A stretch of DNA of 13,677 nucleotides, from assembly GCA_964463605.1 (NCBI GenBank), contig CAYXBZ010000024.1:1-13677 (forward strand). Reading direction: 5' to 3'. Source of the stretch: DAOLOF01 sp964463605. GTDB lineage: Bacteria > Patescibacteriota > Microgenomatia > UBA1400 > PJMF01. The notes under the pieces were generated by a model, which worked only from the letters and a program-made list of their open reading frames with translations, did no database searches and was not told the origin of the DNA. Of the stretch, positions 6,797-13,677 are shown in pieces (the stretch's first letter is position 1; each line of letters opens with the position of its first letter). A program made the translations under genes and the position numbers.

Positions 6797-7420
6797 ATGG
6801 CAACTGTAAAACAAAAAAATATTACCAAGACTTTAGCAAGGTTTTATAAAAAACCGGTTACCAAGGTATCCCTAGAGTTGTTTTTCTCTCTTTTTGCTAT
6901 CATCTTTTTTACAGTTTTTGCTATCAAGCCTACCTTAGAAACGATTGCGGGTTTGGTGAAAGAAATCGAGGAGAAACAAGAGCTAAATGAACAGCTGCAG
7001 CGAAAAGTTGTATCACTTACAACAGCCCAAGAGGAGTATCAACGTCTGTCCCCCAAGATTCATTTTTTAGACCAAGCTATTCCTACTCAGCCACAGCTGG
7101 TTTACTCTTTAAAAATTATTGAGAGAGTCGCTACGGAGAATAATATTGTGATCAGTAGCATTCGGCTTCCAGAGGTGCCAGATGAAAATAGTTCTCATAG
7201 TGCAGTGGCCACTCTAAACAGAATTGATCTTTATTTGAATGTGTCTATTTTGGGCGACTATCGGTCTATTAGGGATATGGTTACCAGTTTACATCAATAT
7301 CGACGATCATTGGTTGTAGAAGAAGTCACCTTTTCAGTTCAAGACAAAGTAACCACTCAACAGTTAAGTGCGTCTTTATCAATTAGAGTCCCGTATTTTG
7401 GAGTAAGCAGTGCCAAGTAA
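6797..7420 (+). CDS. PilO-like type IV pilus assembly protein
   Basis: A 207-residue protein with a cytoplasmic basic N-terminus, one membrane helix at about 24-45 (VSLELFFSLFAIIFFTVFAI), a coiled coil at about 48-90 rich in Glu/Gln, and a C-terminal ferredoxin-like region (about 95-207). That region includes LVYSLKIIERVATENNIVIS and LNVSILGDYRSIRDMVTSLH. The S-I-L-G-D-Y-x-x-I-x-x-F/M-x-x-L pattern is typical of PilO (G-x-Y-x-x-x-x-x-F-x-x-x-x). PilO forms a heterodimer with PilN that links the cytoplasmic ring to the outer parts of the pilus machine. Its last 11 bp overlap the next gene, which indicates translational coupling. Confidence 0.82.
   Translation: MATVKQKNITKTLARFYKKPVTKVSLELFFSLFAIIFFTVFAIKPTLETIAGLVKEIEEKQELNEQLQRKVVSLTTAQEEYQRLSPKIHFLDQAIPTQPQLVYSLKIIERVATENNIVISSIRLPEVPDENSSHSAVATLNRIDLYLNVSILGDYRSIRDMVTSLHQYRRSLVVEEVTFSVQDKVTTQQLSASLSIRVPYFGVSSAK
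7400..7403 (+). promoter_or_regulatory. Shine-Dalgarno deciding the GTG start at 7410
   Basis: GGAG lies six bases before GTG at 7410-7412, inside the end of the PilO-like gene. No other start codon occurs in frame before the membrane helix, so this site fixes the start and the 11-bp overlap. Confidence 0.6.
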
Positions 7421-7937
7421 AGCCAGTGAACAACTAGAAAAAATTAAGAGTGAAAAAAAGCTACTTATCGCTTTAGTCTTTGCTTTAGTGGCGATTTTTC
7501 TTTGGGTTGCGGTAAGTATTCTCTCTATTGGCAAAAGTCAAATTGTTGAGCCAGGACTTGTTGAGTTGGCCAAGCCTTTGGTTCCAAGTCTTGATCAAGC
7601 AGTTCTTGAAAGGATTGAAGAGAAGCGTTACATAGAGCCTGACCAGCTCTCCACTTTTCCAATTTATGTTTTAGCCGAAGTTAGCTCAAACAACTTTCAA
7701 TTAATCGATATAGTTAATCAATCAATCCAAGATATTTTAAGAGAAGAATCTTCTGCATCTGTTGAAGAAATTGATGAGATAGAAGTAGCTGAACTTCCTG
7801 AGCAATCTGATGAAGAGGTGTCTGACGAAAGTCAGCTAGAAACTGCCGAAATTGAAGAAACGCAGGAAAATGCAGACAACAATCAACAAACAGCTGATGA
7901 TGGCAGCGAGATTTCTAGTCAAGAATCAAGTCAATAA
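7410..7937 (+). CDS. Unrecognised single-helix protein with acidic tail, pilus cluster member
   Basis: A 175-residue protein that I cannot assign to a family. It has a short charged cytoplasmic N-terminus (1-17), one membrane helix at about 18-39 (LLIALVFALVAIFLWVAVSI), a folded-looking extracytoplasmic part (about 43-111) and a tail (112-175) composed mainly of Glu, Asp, Ser, Gln and Thr. It starts with GTG and overlaps the PilO-like gene by 11 bp, so it is almost certainly made together with PilN and PilO. In proteobacteria the next gene is pilP, a lipoprotein that joins PilNO to the secretin; here there is no lipobox Cys and presumably no outer membrane, so it is at most a positional counterpart. 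The acidic tail may contact the wall or a partner, but this is inference. Confidence 0.75.
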   Translation: MPSKASEQLEKIKSEKKLLIALVFALVAIFLWVAVSILSIGKSQIVEPGLVELAKPLVPSLDQAVLERIEEKRYIEPDQLSTFPIYVLAEVSSNNFQLIDIVNQSIQDILREESSASVEEIDEIEVAELPEQSDEEVSDESQLETAEIEETQENADNNQQTADDGSEISSQESSQ

Positions 7938-8161
7938 ATATCTAACTAATACCTTATTAATTGATGGTTTAGTAGGCAACACAAAATTATTAAAAGGAAA
8001 ATCAAACAAATAGTGAATAAAACAATAAAATGTTAGTTTCACCTTTTATTCGCCTTGTCAGAATAGGAGTTTGTGAAATAGACTAGAGTACGAGCAACCT
8101 CATTGAGGTTGGGTGTTGTTTAGGATTTTTGTAGAGGCGGTAACTTGAGATCTGGGCAAGG
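7938..8161 (+). other. Intergenic region with small inverted repeats
   Basis: No credible gene or tRNA is seen in this AT-rich gap. Two structures stand out. GAATAAAA (8015-8022) pairs with TTTTATTC (8044-8051), and an overlapping alternative pairs GTGAA (8013-8017) with TTCAC (8038-8042), so the two exclude each other. A tight hairpin, CAACCTC/GAGGTTG, spans 8095-8111; it is not followed directly by a T run (TTTTT comes ~17 bases later). They may end the pil transcript or regulate the next gene, but neither is diagnostic. Confidence 0.35.
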
Positions 8162-8191
8162 TTGATAAATTAAAAATGATATATTTATAGC
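8162..8191 (+). promoter_or_regulatory. Probable promoter of the surface-protein gene
   Basis: TTGATA (8162-8167), an 18-bp spacer and TATAGC (8186-8191) give a reasonable sigma70-type promoter. Initiation near 8198 would exclude the ATG at 8192 and leave a ~27-nt leader containing the Shine-Dalgarno AAAGGAAG (8207-8214) before the ATG at 8225. Confidence 0.45.
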
Positions 8192-8224
8192 ATGTTTGCA
8201 AAAAGCAAAGGAAGTGGCCAAGTG

Positions 8225-9778
8225 ATGCAAAAGAAGATTCCCACCATTGTGGGACTTTTGGTGCTAATTGGAGCATTGGTTGCAGGCTTGTTATTTTTTG
8301 GAGAAGGGACAGGAGTATTTGCACCTCGGGCAACAGCTGAAACTACTCCTAAAAATATTCGCATTAGCAATATCAAGGATGATAGCTTTACCGTCAGTTT
8401 CTATACAGATAAAGAAACCACTGGCTTTGTAAAATATGGGACCGAGCCCAGCAAATTAAATTCTCAAGCGGGCGATGACAGAGATCAACTTTCAGGCACA
8501 GTGGGTGAGTATAATCTCCACCACATTACTGTTAGAGGTTTGTCCCCCGCGACTGAGTACTATTTTGTTCTTGGCACTGAGTCTAGCAATGAGTTTGACA
8601 ATGATGGACAGCCGTTTAGTGTAATGATTCCCAACAGGCCAGCTACTCAAATGCCTCCAGCAATTACTATTTATGGAAGTATTTCTAATGAGGGCGGAAC
8701 TCCAGCTGAGGGGGCAGTGGTTTATGTAGACGCTCAGGGAATGAGCCCTCTCTCCTCTTTAGTTAAGGGTTCTGGTAGTTGGGCAATTCCTCTTTCTCAA
8801 GCTTTAGTAGCAGATGGTTCAGATTACATGAATCTTGACTCAAGCGATTTATTGAGTTTGCTTGTTCAGGGTATTCCTCAGGAGAGGCAGATTCGTTTTT
8901 CTGTTGCAGTTGAGGATGCCCAGCCGGTAAGAGAATTGTCTTTTGGTCAAAGTTATGATGAATTGAGCGCTGAAACACCAACTGATTTTGAAGATGATTT
9001 AAATCAAGTTGAGCCTACTGTAACTGATGAACTTGAAAATCCTCAAGAACTGGAGGAAGCAACCGCTGCTACCGATCTAGCTCAGGCAGAAGAAGATCCT
9101 GACTCTACTGTAAGTGGACGATTGCAACAACTGCTTGATGATTCTGATCCACTCCCTCAAGTTAGTTCGGCGAGTTCAGAATTAGTGTTGGGAGAGTCGG
9201 AGGAACCTGTTTACACAACCTCAAAACCAGTAATTAAAGGTCTTGTTAAGCCAAATGTTGAAGTAAAGATAAGCGTTCACTCCGAAACGCAGTATGAAAC
9301 AACTTTAACTACGGCCGGTGATGGGTCGTTTGAACTTGATCTTGACGAGTTGGGATTAGATCTTGAACCAGGGGAACACACTGTAACTTATAGTTATACA
9401 GATCCTGAATCAGGAGAAGAAGTTACTGTCACAGAAAATTTCTGGGTTGAAGATCCAAACTTGATTCAATTGGCTCAGGCTGATACCTCCACTCAAACAA
9501 CAGCAATCAGCCCAACTCCCACTTCAGCGCCCTATGGAACTGGCAGTCCTTATCCTATGAATAGTCCAACTCCCACTATATCTCCTCCAGAGTCAGCAAC
9601 TGATGCCACTACTGCTACAGATGCTACCACAACAGCCAGACAGCAACCGGTTGGTACAGAAGGAGCGCTGGCTCAAGCTGGATCAATCGGGGCAACAATG
9701 TTGGTCGCTATTGCTGGAGTATTTTTCATCTTGATTGGTTCGTGGAGCTGGTGGCTGGCTGCAGAGCTTGATTCTTAA
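8225..9778 (+). CDS. Surface protein: signal/anchor, Fn3-like domain, Ig-like domain, C-terminal membrane helix
   Basis: A 517-residue protein. Residues 3-27 form a hydrophobic segment, followed by a possible signal peptidase site (ATA-E at about 37-39). Residues 41-140 look like a fibronectin type III/purple-acid-phosphatase N-terminal fold (IRISNIKDDSFTVSFYTD, KYGTE, L-x-P-A-T-E-Y-Y-F-V). A second beta region (about 145-245) is carboxypeptidase-regulatory-like (ITIYGSISNEGG, AVVYVDAQG). An acidic stretch leads to an Ig-like domain (about 335-420, KPVIKGLVKPNVEVKI and GSFELDL). A Thr/Pro/Ala-rich linker follows, then a membrane helix at about 487-510. There is no LPxTG motif and no catalytic motif. 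The ATG at 8225 is preferred over 8192 because it has a Shine-Dalgarno (AAAGGAAG) and a cleaner signal. It follows the pil genes on the same strand and may be a surface scaffold or adhesin; its stop overlaps the convergent GH18 stop (TTAA). Confidence 0.85.
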   Translation: MQKKIPTIVGLLVLIGALVAGLLFFGEGTGVFAPRATAETTPKNIRISNIKDDSFTVSFYTDKETTGFVKYGTEPSKLNSQAGDDRDQLSGTVGEYNLHHITVRGLSPATEYYFVLGTESSNEFDNDGQPFSVMIPNRPATQMPPAITIYGSISNEGGTPAEGAVVYVDAQGMSPLSSLVKGSGSWAIPLSQALVADGSDYMNLDSSDLLSLLVQGIPQERQIRFSVAVEDAQPVRELSFGQSYDELSAETPTDFEDDLNQVEPTVTDELENPQELEEATAATDLAQAEEDPDSTVSGRLQQLLDDSDPLPQVSSASSELVLGESEEPVYTTSKPVIKGLVKPNVEVKISVHSETQYETTLTTAGDGSFELDLDELGLDLEPGEHTVTYSYTDPESGEEVTVTENFWVEDPNLIQLAQADTSTQTTAISPTPTSAPYGTGSPYPMNSPTPTISPPESATDATTATDATTTARQQPVGTEGALAQAGSIGATMLVAIAGVFFILIGSWSWWLAAELDS

Positions 9779-11091
9779 AGTGTTGATACCACATCCCATA
9801 AATCTCTTTGTGGTCCTTCATAACCAAGTGCCCAAATTGCAATTCCGGCAAGATCTAGTTGCTTGACATACTCCAACTTAAATTTTATTGAGGTTACGTC
9901 TTCGTAGTAAATCATGTAGATTTTATCTTCCTTTTCGTAAGATAAATAAGGACATAAGGCGATATTGTCCCATCCAGTTTGAACTTGATACTTTTCTTTG
10001 TTTTGAAGCAGTTCTTGGACTGAACTATAAGTAGCTGTAAAGCCACTTTCTGGATATGAGTTGGCTTGTTGCGATCTTGAATCTGTTTGCCAGCCATAAC
10101 CATAAAATGGAATACCCAATAACAATTTATCTTTTGGAACATACCGCAAAAACTCCCTAAGATGTTGATGAATATCTGTGTCCCACTTATCTTTTCCGCC
10201 AAACAAAGGGGCAACAGGTCCAGCTTGAGGAGAGCCTCGTCGATGAAAATCATAAGCCATGACTACGATGTAATCGACCGCTCTTCCAATGCGAGGCACG
10301 TCCCACAACTGCCGATTGTTCGAAGCGCTAGCATACATATCTATGGACAGAGTGACGTCATCAAACTTATGATTGAGATGATTGGCGATTTTTTCTATTA
10401 GATTGGCAAAGTTGTCGCGAAGCTCATCGGTGATTGTTCCGCCATACTCAATATCAATATTTATGCCGCTAATAGGGTAAGAAAGTAGCATTGAATCAAT
10501 GGCTTGAATAAGATTGCTGTGTGCCTGTGGATCATTCGCAATTTTTACTATGGTGTTAGCGTCGAATTGAACGAGAGTTAACTCAAACTGATTGTTTGCT
10601 TGGTTAACTTGATTTGCCAGTCCTAGCAATTTGTCAGAATCGAGATGACGATATCCTGGATGAGTGTTTCCGTCTTCATCTTTGGCATTGATGTTTCCAT
10701 CCTCTGCAATGTTAAGTCCAAAATAACTCAAGTGAGTGACTTCAGGTTGTATTACTGCGCTCTCCAAATTCCAGTATGGCAGAAACCCGTAAACAATCTT
10801 CTTGCGATTGGTGCTAAAAATTTCTGAAAAAAGAGTTTGTGGGCGAGTGGTGAAACTAATCCAGCTGTTGTGAGTGAGGGGTGATACCAACGGCTCTTCC
10901 CAGGTGTGATAAATCAATAGTGAAACTATGAAACACAAAATCAGTATTAGAGCCGCTATCAATTTAAACTTAGTCTTTGCACTAGATGTGCTCTGATTTT
11001 GGGGAGAACTTCCTTTAAATATTCTAATCAATAAAAGCCACATCCTAGAAATAAAACCATGATGATGTTTTTTATAAACGGAGGGCTTCAT
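9775..11091 (-). CDS. Membrane-anchored GH18-family glycosidase (chitinase/peptidoglycan hydrolase-like)
   Basis: A 438-residue protein with a cytoplasmic basic N-terminus including a His run, a membrane anchor at about 42-61, and an extracytoplasmic TIM-barrel domain (about 98-438). Family marks are IVYGFLPYWN at the first strand, the catalytic segment SGINIDIE at 208-215 (general acid Glu215, Asp213 assisting), MAYDFH at 278-283, GIPFYGYGW at 326-334, YYED at 395-398 and IAIWALGYEG near 417-425. GH18 enzymes cleave beta-1,4 bonds in chitin or peptidoglycan glycans; the layout is closest to YaaH-like spore-wall hydrolases. The first Asp of the DxxDxDxE motif is Ser208 and the second is Asn211, the latter common in YaaH-like members. 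It starts 21 bp after the penicillin-binding protein gene, so wall remodelling is the likely role. The substrate is not determined. No Shine-Dalgarno is seen. Confidence 0.88.
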   Translation of the reverse strand: MKPSVYKKHHHGFISRMWLLLIRIFKGSSPQNQSTSSAKTKFKLIAALILILCFIVSLLIYHTWEEPLVSPLTHNSWISFTTRPQTLFSEIFSTNRKKIVYGFLPYWNLESAVIQPEVTHLSYFGLNIAEDGNINAKDEDGNTHPGYRHLDSDKLLGLANQVNQANNQFELTLVQFDANTIVKIANDPQAHSNLIQAIDSMLLSYPISGINIDIEYGGTITDELRDNFANLIEKIANHLNHKFDDVTLSIDMYASASNNRQLWDVPRIGRAVDYIVVMAYDFHRRGSPQAGPVAPLFGGKDKWDTDIHQHLREFLRYVPKDKLLLGIPFYGYGWQTDSRSQQANSYPESGFTATYSSVQELLQNKEKYQVQTGWDNIALCPYLSYEKEDKIYMIYYEDVTSIKFKLEYVKQLDLAGIAIWALGYEGPQRDLWDVVSTL

Positions 11092-11112
11092 AGGTAATTT
11101 GACTGGATTGAA

Positions 11113-13677
11113 TTAGTTGGCAACAGCTTTTCCGTCACGAATGATAACGGTGGTTCTACTGCGAATAGGATTGCCTTCTTCATCTTCTACAATATCGCAG
11201 TCGTAACAAGAATATGTAGTAACTGGATCTTTAAGCATTACTCGCTCTTCTATTACCAGACCATGTACCTCTTCTCCATATGGGGGTGGTTGTCCGGTGT
11301 TGGGATCAATCCAGACGTTTTCTTGAACGAAGCGAGAATCTGAAGGGCGACTTTTTGTCCAGTAAAGATCTTGGTTTTTTATTTCACAAGAATCACCTTC
11401 AGAAGAAGGTGGCATTCCCGAGGCACAGACTCCTCCCTGAGCGACATCTGGAGGTCGTTCTTGCCAAGTTGTTTCTTGATTTTCAAGAACTCGTGTCATG
11501 ATCTGATTAAACATTGGTGCAGCGCCCATAATTCCTGAAACCATTCTTCCCATAGGACTACCATCGTTATTGCCAACCCAGGTAGCAACTAAAAATTGTG
11601 GAGTGTAACCGATTGTCCAGTTGTCTTTCATATCATTAGTGGTCCCTGTTTTAGCACTAACCACATGATTTGGAATAACCAATCGAGATTGAGTGCCAAA
11701 GATCATAGCCCTAGCTTGATTGTCTTGCAAAATATGACTGACTAAATAAGCTGGAGCTCGATCCATCACTCGCTGAAGTTCATCAATCTTTTGACTATCA
11801 TCATAGTTGGTTAAGTAATCTAGGTTTTCAAGACGTTTCTCAACACTCACCTCTTTGATTATTTCACCCCTGTAATTCTCGATTCGCAAAATTGGAGTAA
11901 GTGGAACCAAAACTCCTTGATTAGCCAAAGTGCCAAAAGCTTGACTCATCTCAACCATTTTTACCTCTCCTCCTCCTAAAGTTAGCGAAAGCCCGTACTG
12001 AGATGGATCTTTCCAAGTTGTGATGCCCATTTTTTGAGCTTGATTCATGAGAGTTTGAGCTCCGATTGTTGCTTGAGCTTTCACAGCTGGAATATTAAAA
12101 GAGTTGCCTAAAGATTGCCTTACGGTGACCGCTCCTCTAAAGCCTCCATCATAGTTGCGTGGACAATAAGGAATTTGCAACGGTTCTTGAAAACAGGTGG
12201 GCTCATCAATCAAAAGAGTTCCTGGATGAAGGGTTTTTTCTTGAAAAGTAGTAGCGTAAGTGATGGGCTTAATTGAACTACCTGGTTGTCTGAGGGCAAT
12301 CGTGACGTTAACCTGTCCGTCGTTTTCGGTATCAAAGTAATTTCTTGATCCTATCATCGCCAAAATCTCTCCTGTATTAGGTTTAGTGATTAAAGCTGCG
12401 CCGTTGCTTACTCGATAATTCTCTAATTGAGCTATTTCTTGAGCTACAATTTCTTGAGCTGTTTGTTGAAGCTCTAAATCAAGGGTAGTATAAACGCGTA
12501 AACCACCTCGCTCAACCTGCTCAACTCCATACTCTTCATAAAGCAAATCTCTAACATAAAAAACAAAGTGCGGAGCTTTAATCTCGGTTTGAGAAAGAGC
12601 ATAATTTAATGGTTCCGAGACGGCTTCTTCTGCTTGCAAAGCTGTGATGTAACCATCCTCGACCATCCGCCGCAAAACATCGGCCTGACGAGTCTTAGCT
12701 CTTTCAGGATTTGAACCAAAGGGTGAGTATCGAGATGGAGCTTGAGGTAATCCAGCTAGCAAGGCTGACTCGGCTAAGCTAAGTTCTTTGGCCGGTTTAT
12801 TGAAGTATGCCTGACTGGCTGCTTCGATTCCTACCGATGTACCTCCATATGAAATGTAGTTTAAATACATTTCTAAAATCTCATCTTTAGAATAAGCAAC
12901 TTCAGTCATGACTGCTAAGATTGCCTCTTTAATTTTTCTGGTAAGAGATTTTTCTGGAGTAAGGAGTGCGTTTTTTACTAACTGTTGAGTGATAGTTGAT
13001 CCACCTTGTTGTTGATCTTGTTTAACATTTCGGATGATGGCTCGAGCAATTCCCTCAAGATCAATGCCAAGGTGTTTATAAAAGCGTTTGTCTTCGATTG
13101 AGATGGTAGCTTGAAGGGTGTGTTCTGGTAAATCCTCAAGTTTAACTGGAATACGATTAACGTCGCTATATATTTCATATAAAAGCTCTCCATTTCTATC
13201 AAAAATTTGAGTACTTACATCATACTTGTCGCTAATAATAATCATGCGAGGGTTTGGCAGCTGTTTTGAAAGATAAAATAAGCCTGCCGCACCTAGAATT
13301 ATTATTGATACAAAAACTACTCTTGCTACGGGGTTGGTGATTGGCAAAAACAGATAGTAGCCAAAAGTTGCCAACTTAGGATGTTTGGCATGCCAGGAAT
13401 TTGGTCTAATTTTTGGAGGAGGCAAAATTTTGTAGAACCAGTTATCGTTGCTTTTTGTTGGACTACTTTTTTTTGAACTGCTTTTTTTTTGCTGATCTGT
13501 TCCCAGGAAAGCAGATTTAAACTTGCCGTTACTTTTATTGGGAGAAGCTTTTTTTTTACTCGCTTTTTCAGACTTCTTTTGCTTGGAAAAAAATATCTTT
13601 AGAGAATTAATGTTGGTGGTTGGTTTGGTGAGCGCAATTATTAAAGTGATTATGATTGTGTTTTGTGTTTTGTATAC
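11113..13677 (-). CDS. Class A penicillin-binding protein (PBP1a-like), 5' end beyond the window
   Basis: This enzyme is bifunctional: it polymerises lipid II into glycan strands and crosslinks their peptides. Numbering from the TTG at 13425, a membrane helix lies at about 33-53. GT51 motifs are SIEDKRFYKHLG at 109-120 (catalytic Glu111), GGSTITQQLVKN at 141-152, and KDEILEMYLN at 180-189. Transpeptidase motifs are SSIK at 383-386 (nucleophile Ser383), SFN at 442-444 and KTG at 592-594. The C-terminus has paired cysteines (YSCYDCD). The TTG gives 770 residues but has no Shine-Dalgarno, and the same frame stays open for 84 more codons to the window edge with no ATG, GTG or further TTG. That stretch encodes a Lys/Ser-rich cytoplasmic tail, so the true start is probably outside the window. 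The GH18 gene follows after 21 bp, suggesting an operon. Family identity is certain; the start is not. Confidence 0.93.
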   Translation of the reverse strand, partial: VYKTQNTIIITLIIALTKPTTNINSLKIFFSKQKKSEKASKKKASPNKSNGKFKSAFLGTDQQKKSSSKKSSPTKSNDNWFYKILPPPKIRPNSWHAKHPKLATFGYYLFLPITNPVARVVFVSIIILGAAGLFYLSKQLPNPRMIIISDKYDVSTQIFDRNGELLYEIYSDVNRIPVKLEDLPEHTLQATISIEDKRFYKHLGIDLEGIARAIIRNVKQDQQQGGSTITQQLVKNALLTPEKSLTRKIKEAILAVMTEVAYSKDEILEMYLNYISYGGTSVGIEAASQAYFNKPAKELSLAESALLAGLPQAPSRYSPFGSNPERAKTRQADVLRRMVEDGYITALQAEEAVSEPLNYALSQTEIKAPHFVFYVRDLLYEEYGVEQVERGGLRVYTTLDLELQQTAQEIVAQEIAQLENYRVSNGAALITKPNTGEILAMIGSRNYFDTENDGQVNVTIALRQPGSSIKPITYATTFQEKTLHPGTLLIDEPTCFQEPLQIPYCPRNYDGGFRGAVTVRQSLGNSFNIPAVKAQATIGAQTLMNQAQKMGITTWKDPSQYGLSLTLGGGEVKMVEMSQAFGTLANQGVLVPLTPILRIENYRGEIIKEVSVEKRLENLDYLTNYDDSQKIDELQRVMDRAPAYLVSHILQDNQARAMIFGTQSRLVIPNHVVSAKTGTTNDMKDNWTIGYTPQFLVATWVGNNDGSPMGRMVSGIMGAAPMFNQIMTRVLENQETTWQERPPDVAQGGVCASGMPPSSEGDSCEIKNQDLYWTKSRPSDSRFVQENVWIDPNTGQPPPYGEEVHGLVIEERVMLKDPVTTYSCYDCDIVEDEEGNPIRSRTTVIIRDGKAVAN

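Noticed and set aside
7938..8190. A riboswitch, tRNA or small ORF in the 287-bp gap
   Set aside because: No known aptamer core or cloverleaf is recognisable, and no ORF with a plausible start occurs; only simple hairpins are seen.
8192..8224. Upstream ATG for the surface-protein gene, adding 11 residues
   Set aside because: It directly follows the likely -10 box and has no Shine-Dalgarno, and the ATG at 8225 gives a cleaner signal segment with AAAGGAAG upstream.
13423..13425. TTG as the true start of the penicillin-binding protein
   Set aside because: It has no ribosome-binding site, and the frame is open with protein-like composition to the window edge. It is kept only as an alternative.

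Overview
The window looks like a piece of a small-genome bacterium of the Candidate Phyla Radiation (Patescibacteria), possibly a Microgenomates-type lineage. The reasons are moderately AT-rich DNA, standard stop codons, few Shine-Dalgarno sites, rRNAs carrying insertions, divergent PilN/PilO-like proteins, and a long surface protein with a fibronectin-type fold. No 16S rRNA is present, so the placement is inferred from gene style rather than phylogeny.

Layout. Positions 1-811 (+) hold the 3' end of a 23S rRNA gene, a spacer with a long hairpin, and a 5S rRNA gene ending in a T-tract terminator. Both rRNAs carry extra helices: a ~164-nt rod in the helix-99 region of 23S, and an 18-nt hairpin in loop C of 5S. 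Positions 892-4248 (-) read, in transcription order, rpsT (S20 with a 49-residue Lys/Ser/Thr tail), lepA (elongation factor 4), a bacterial PH-domain membrane protein, and a small two-helix membrane protein. The rpsT promoter is the clearest in the window. Positions 4417-9778 (+) run murJ (lipid II flippase family), pilN-like, pilO-like, an unrecognised one-helix protein with an acidic tail that overlaps pilO, and, after a 287-bp gap, a surface protein with an N-terminal signal or anchor, an Fn3-like domain, an Ig-like domain, a Thr/Pro linker and a C-terminal membrane helix. Positions 9775-13677 (-) carry a class A penicillin-binding protein (glycosyltransferase plus transpeptidase) followed 21 bp downstream by a membrane-anchored GH18-type glycosidase. 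The penicillin-binding protein frame stays open to the window edge.

How the genes fit together. The theme is translation (23S, 5S, S20, LepA) next to envelope building: MurJ moves lipid-linked peptidoglycan precursor, the penicillin-binding protein polymerises and crosslinks it, and the GH18 protein may trim glycans. PilN/PilO-like proteins would form part of a type IV pilus alignment platform crossing this wall, and the Fn3/Ig protein may act at the surface. No mobile element, CRISPR array or tRNA was found. All eleven coding genes end in TAA or TAG. Several genes have a TATAAT-like box so close to the start codon that leaderless or near-leaderless transcripts are plausible.
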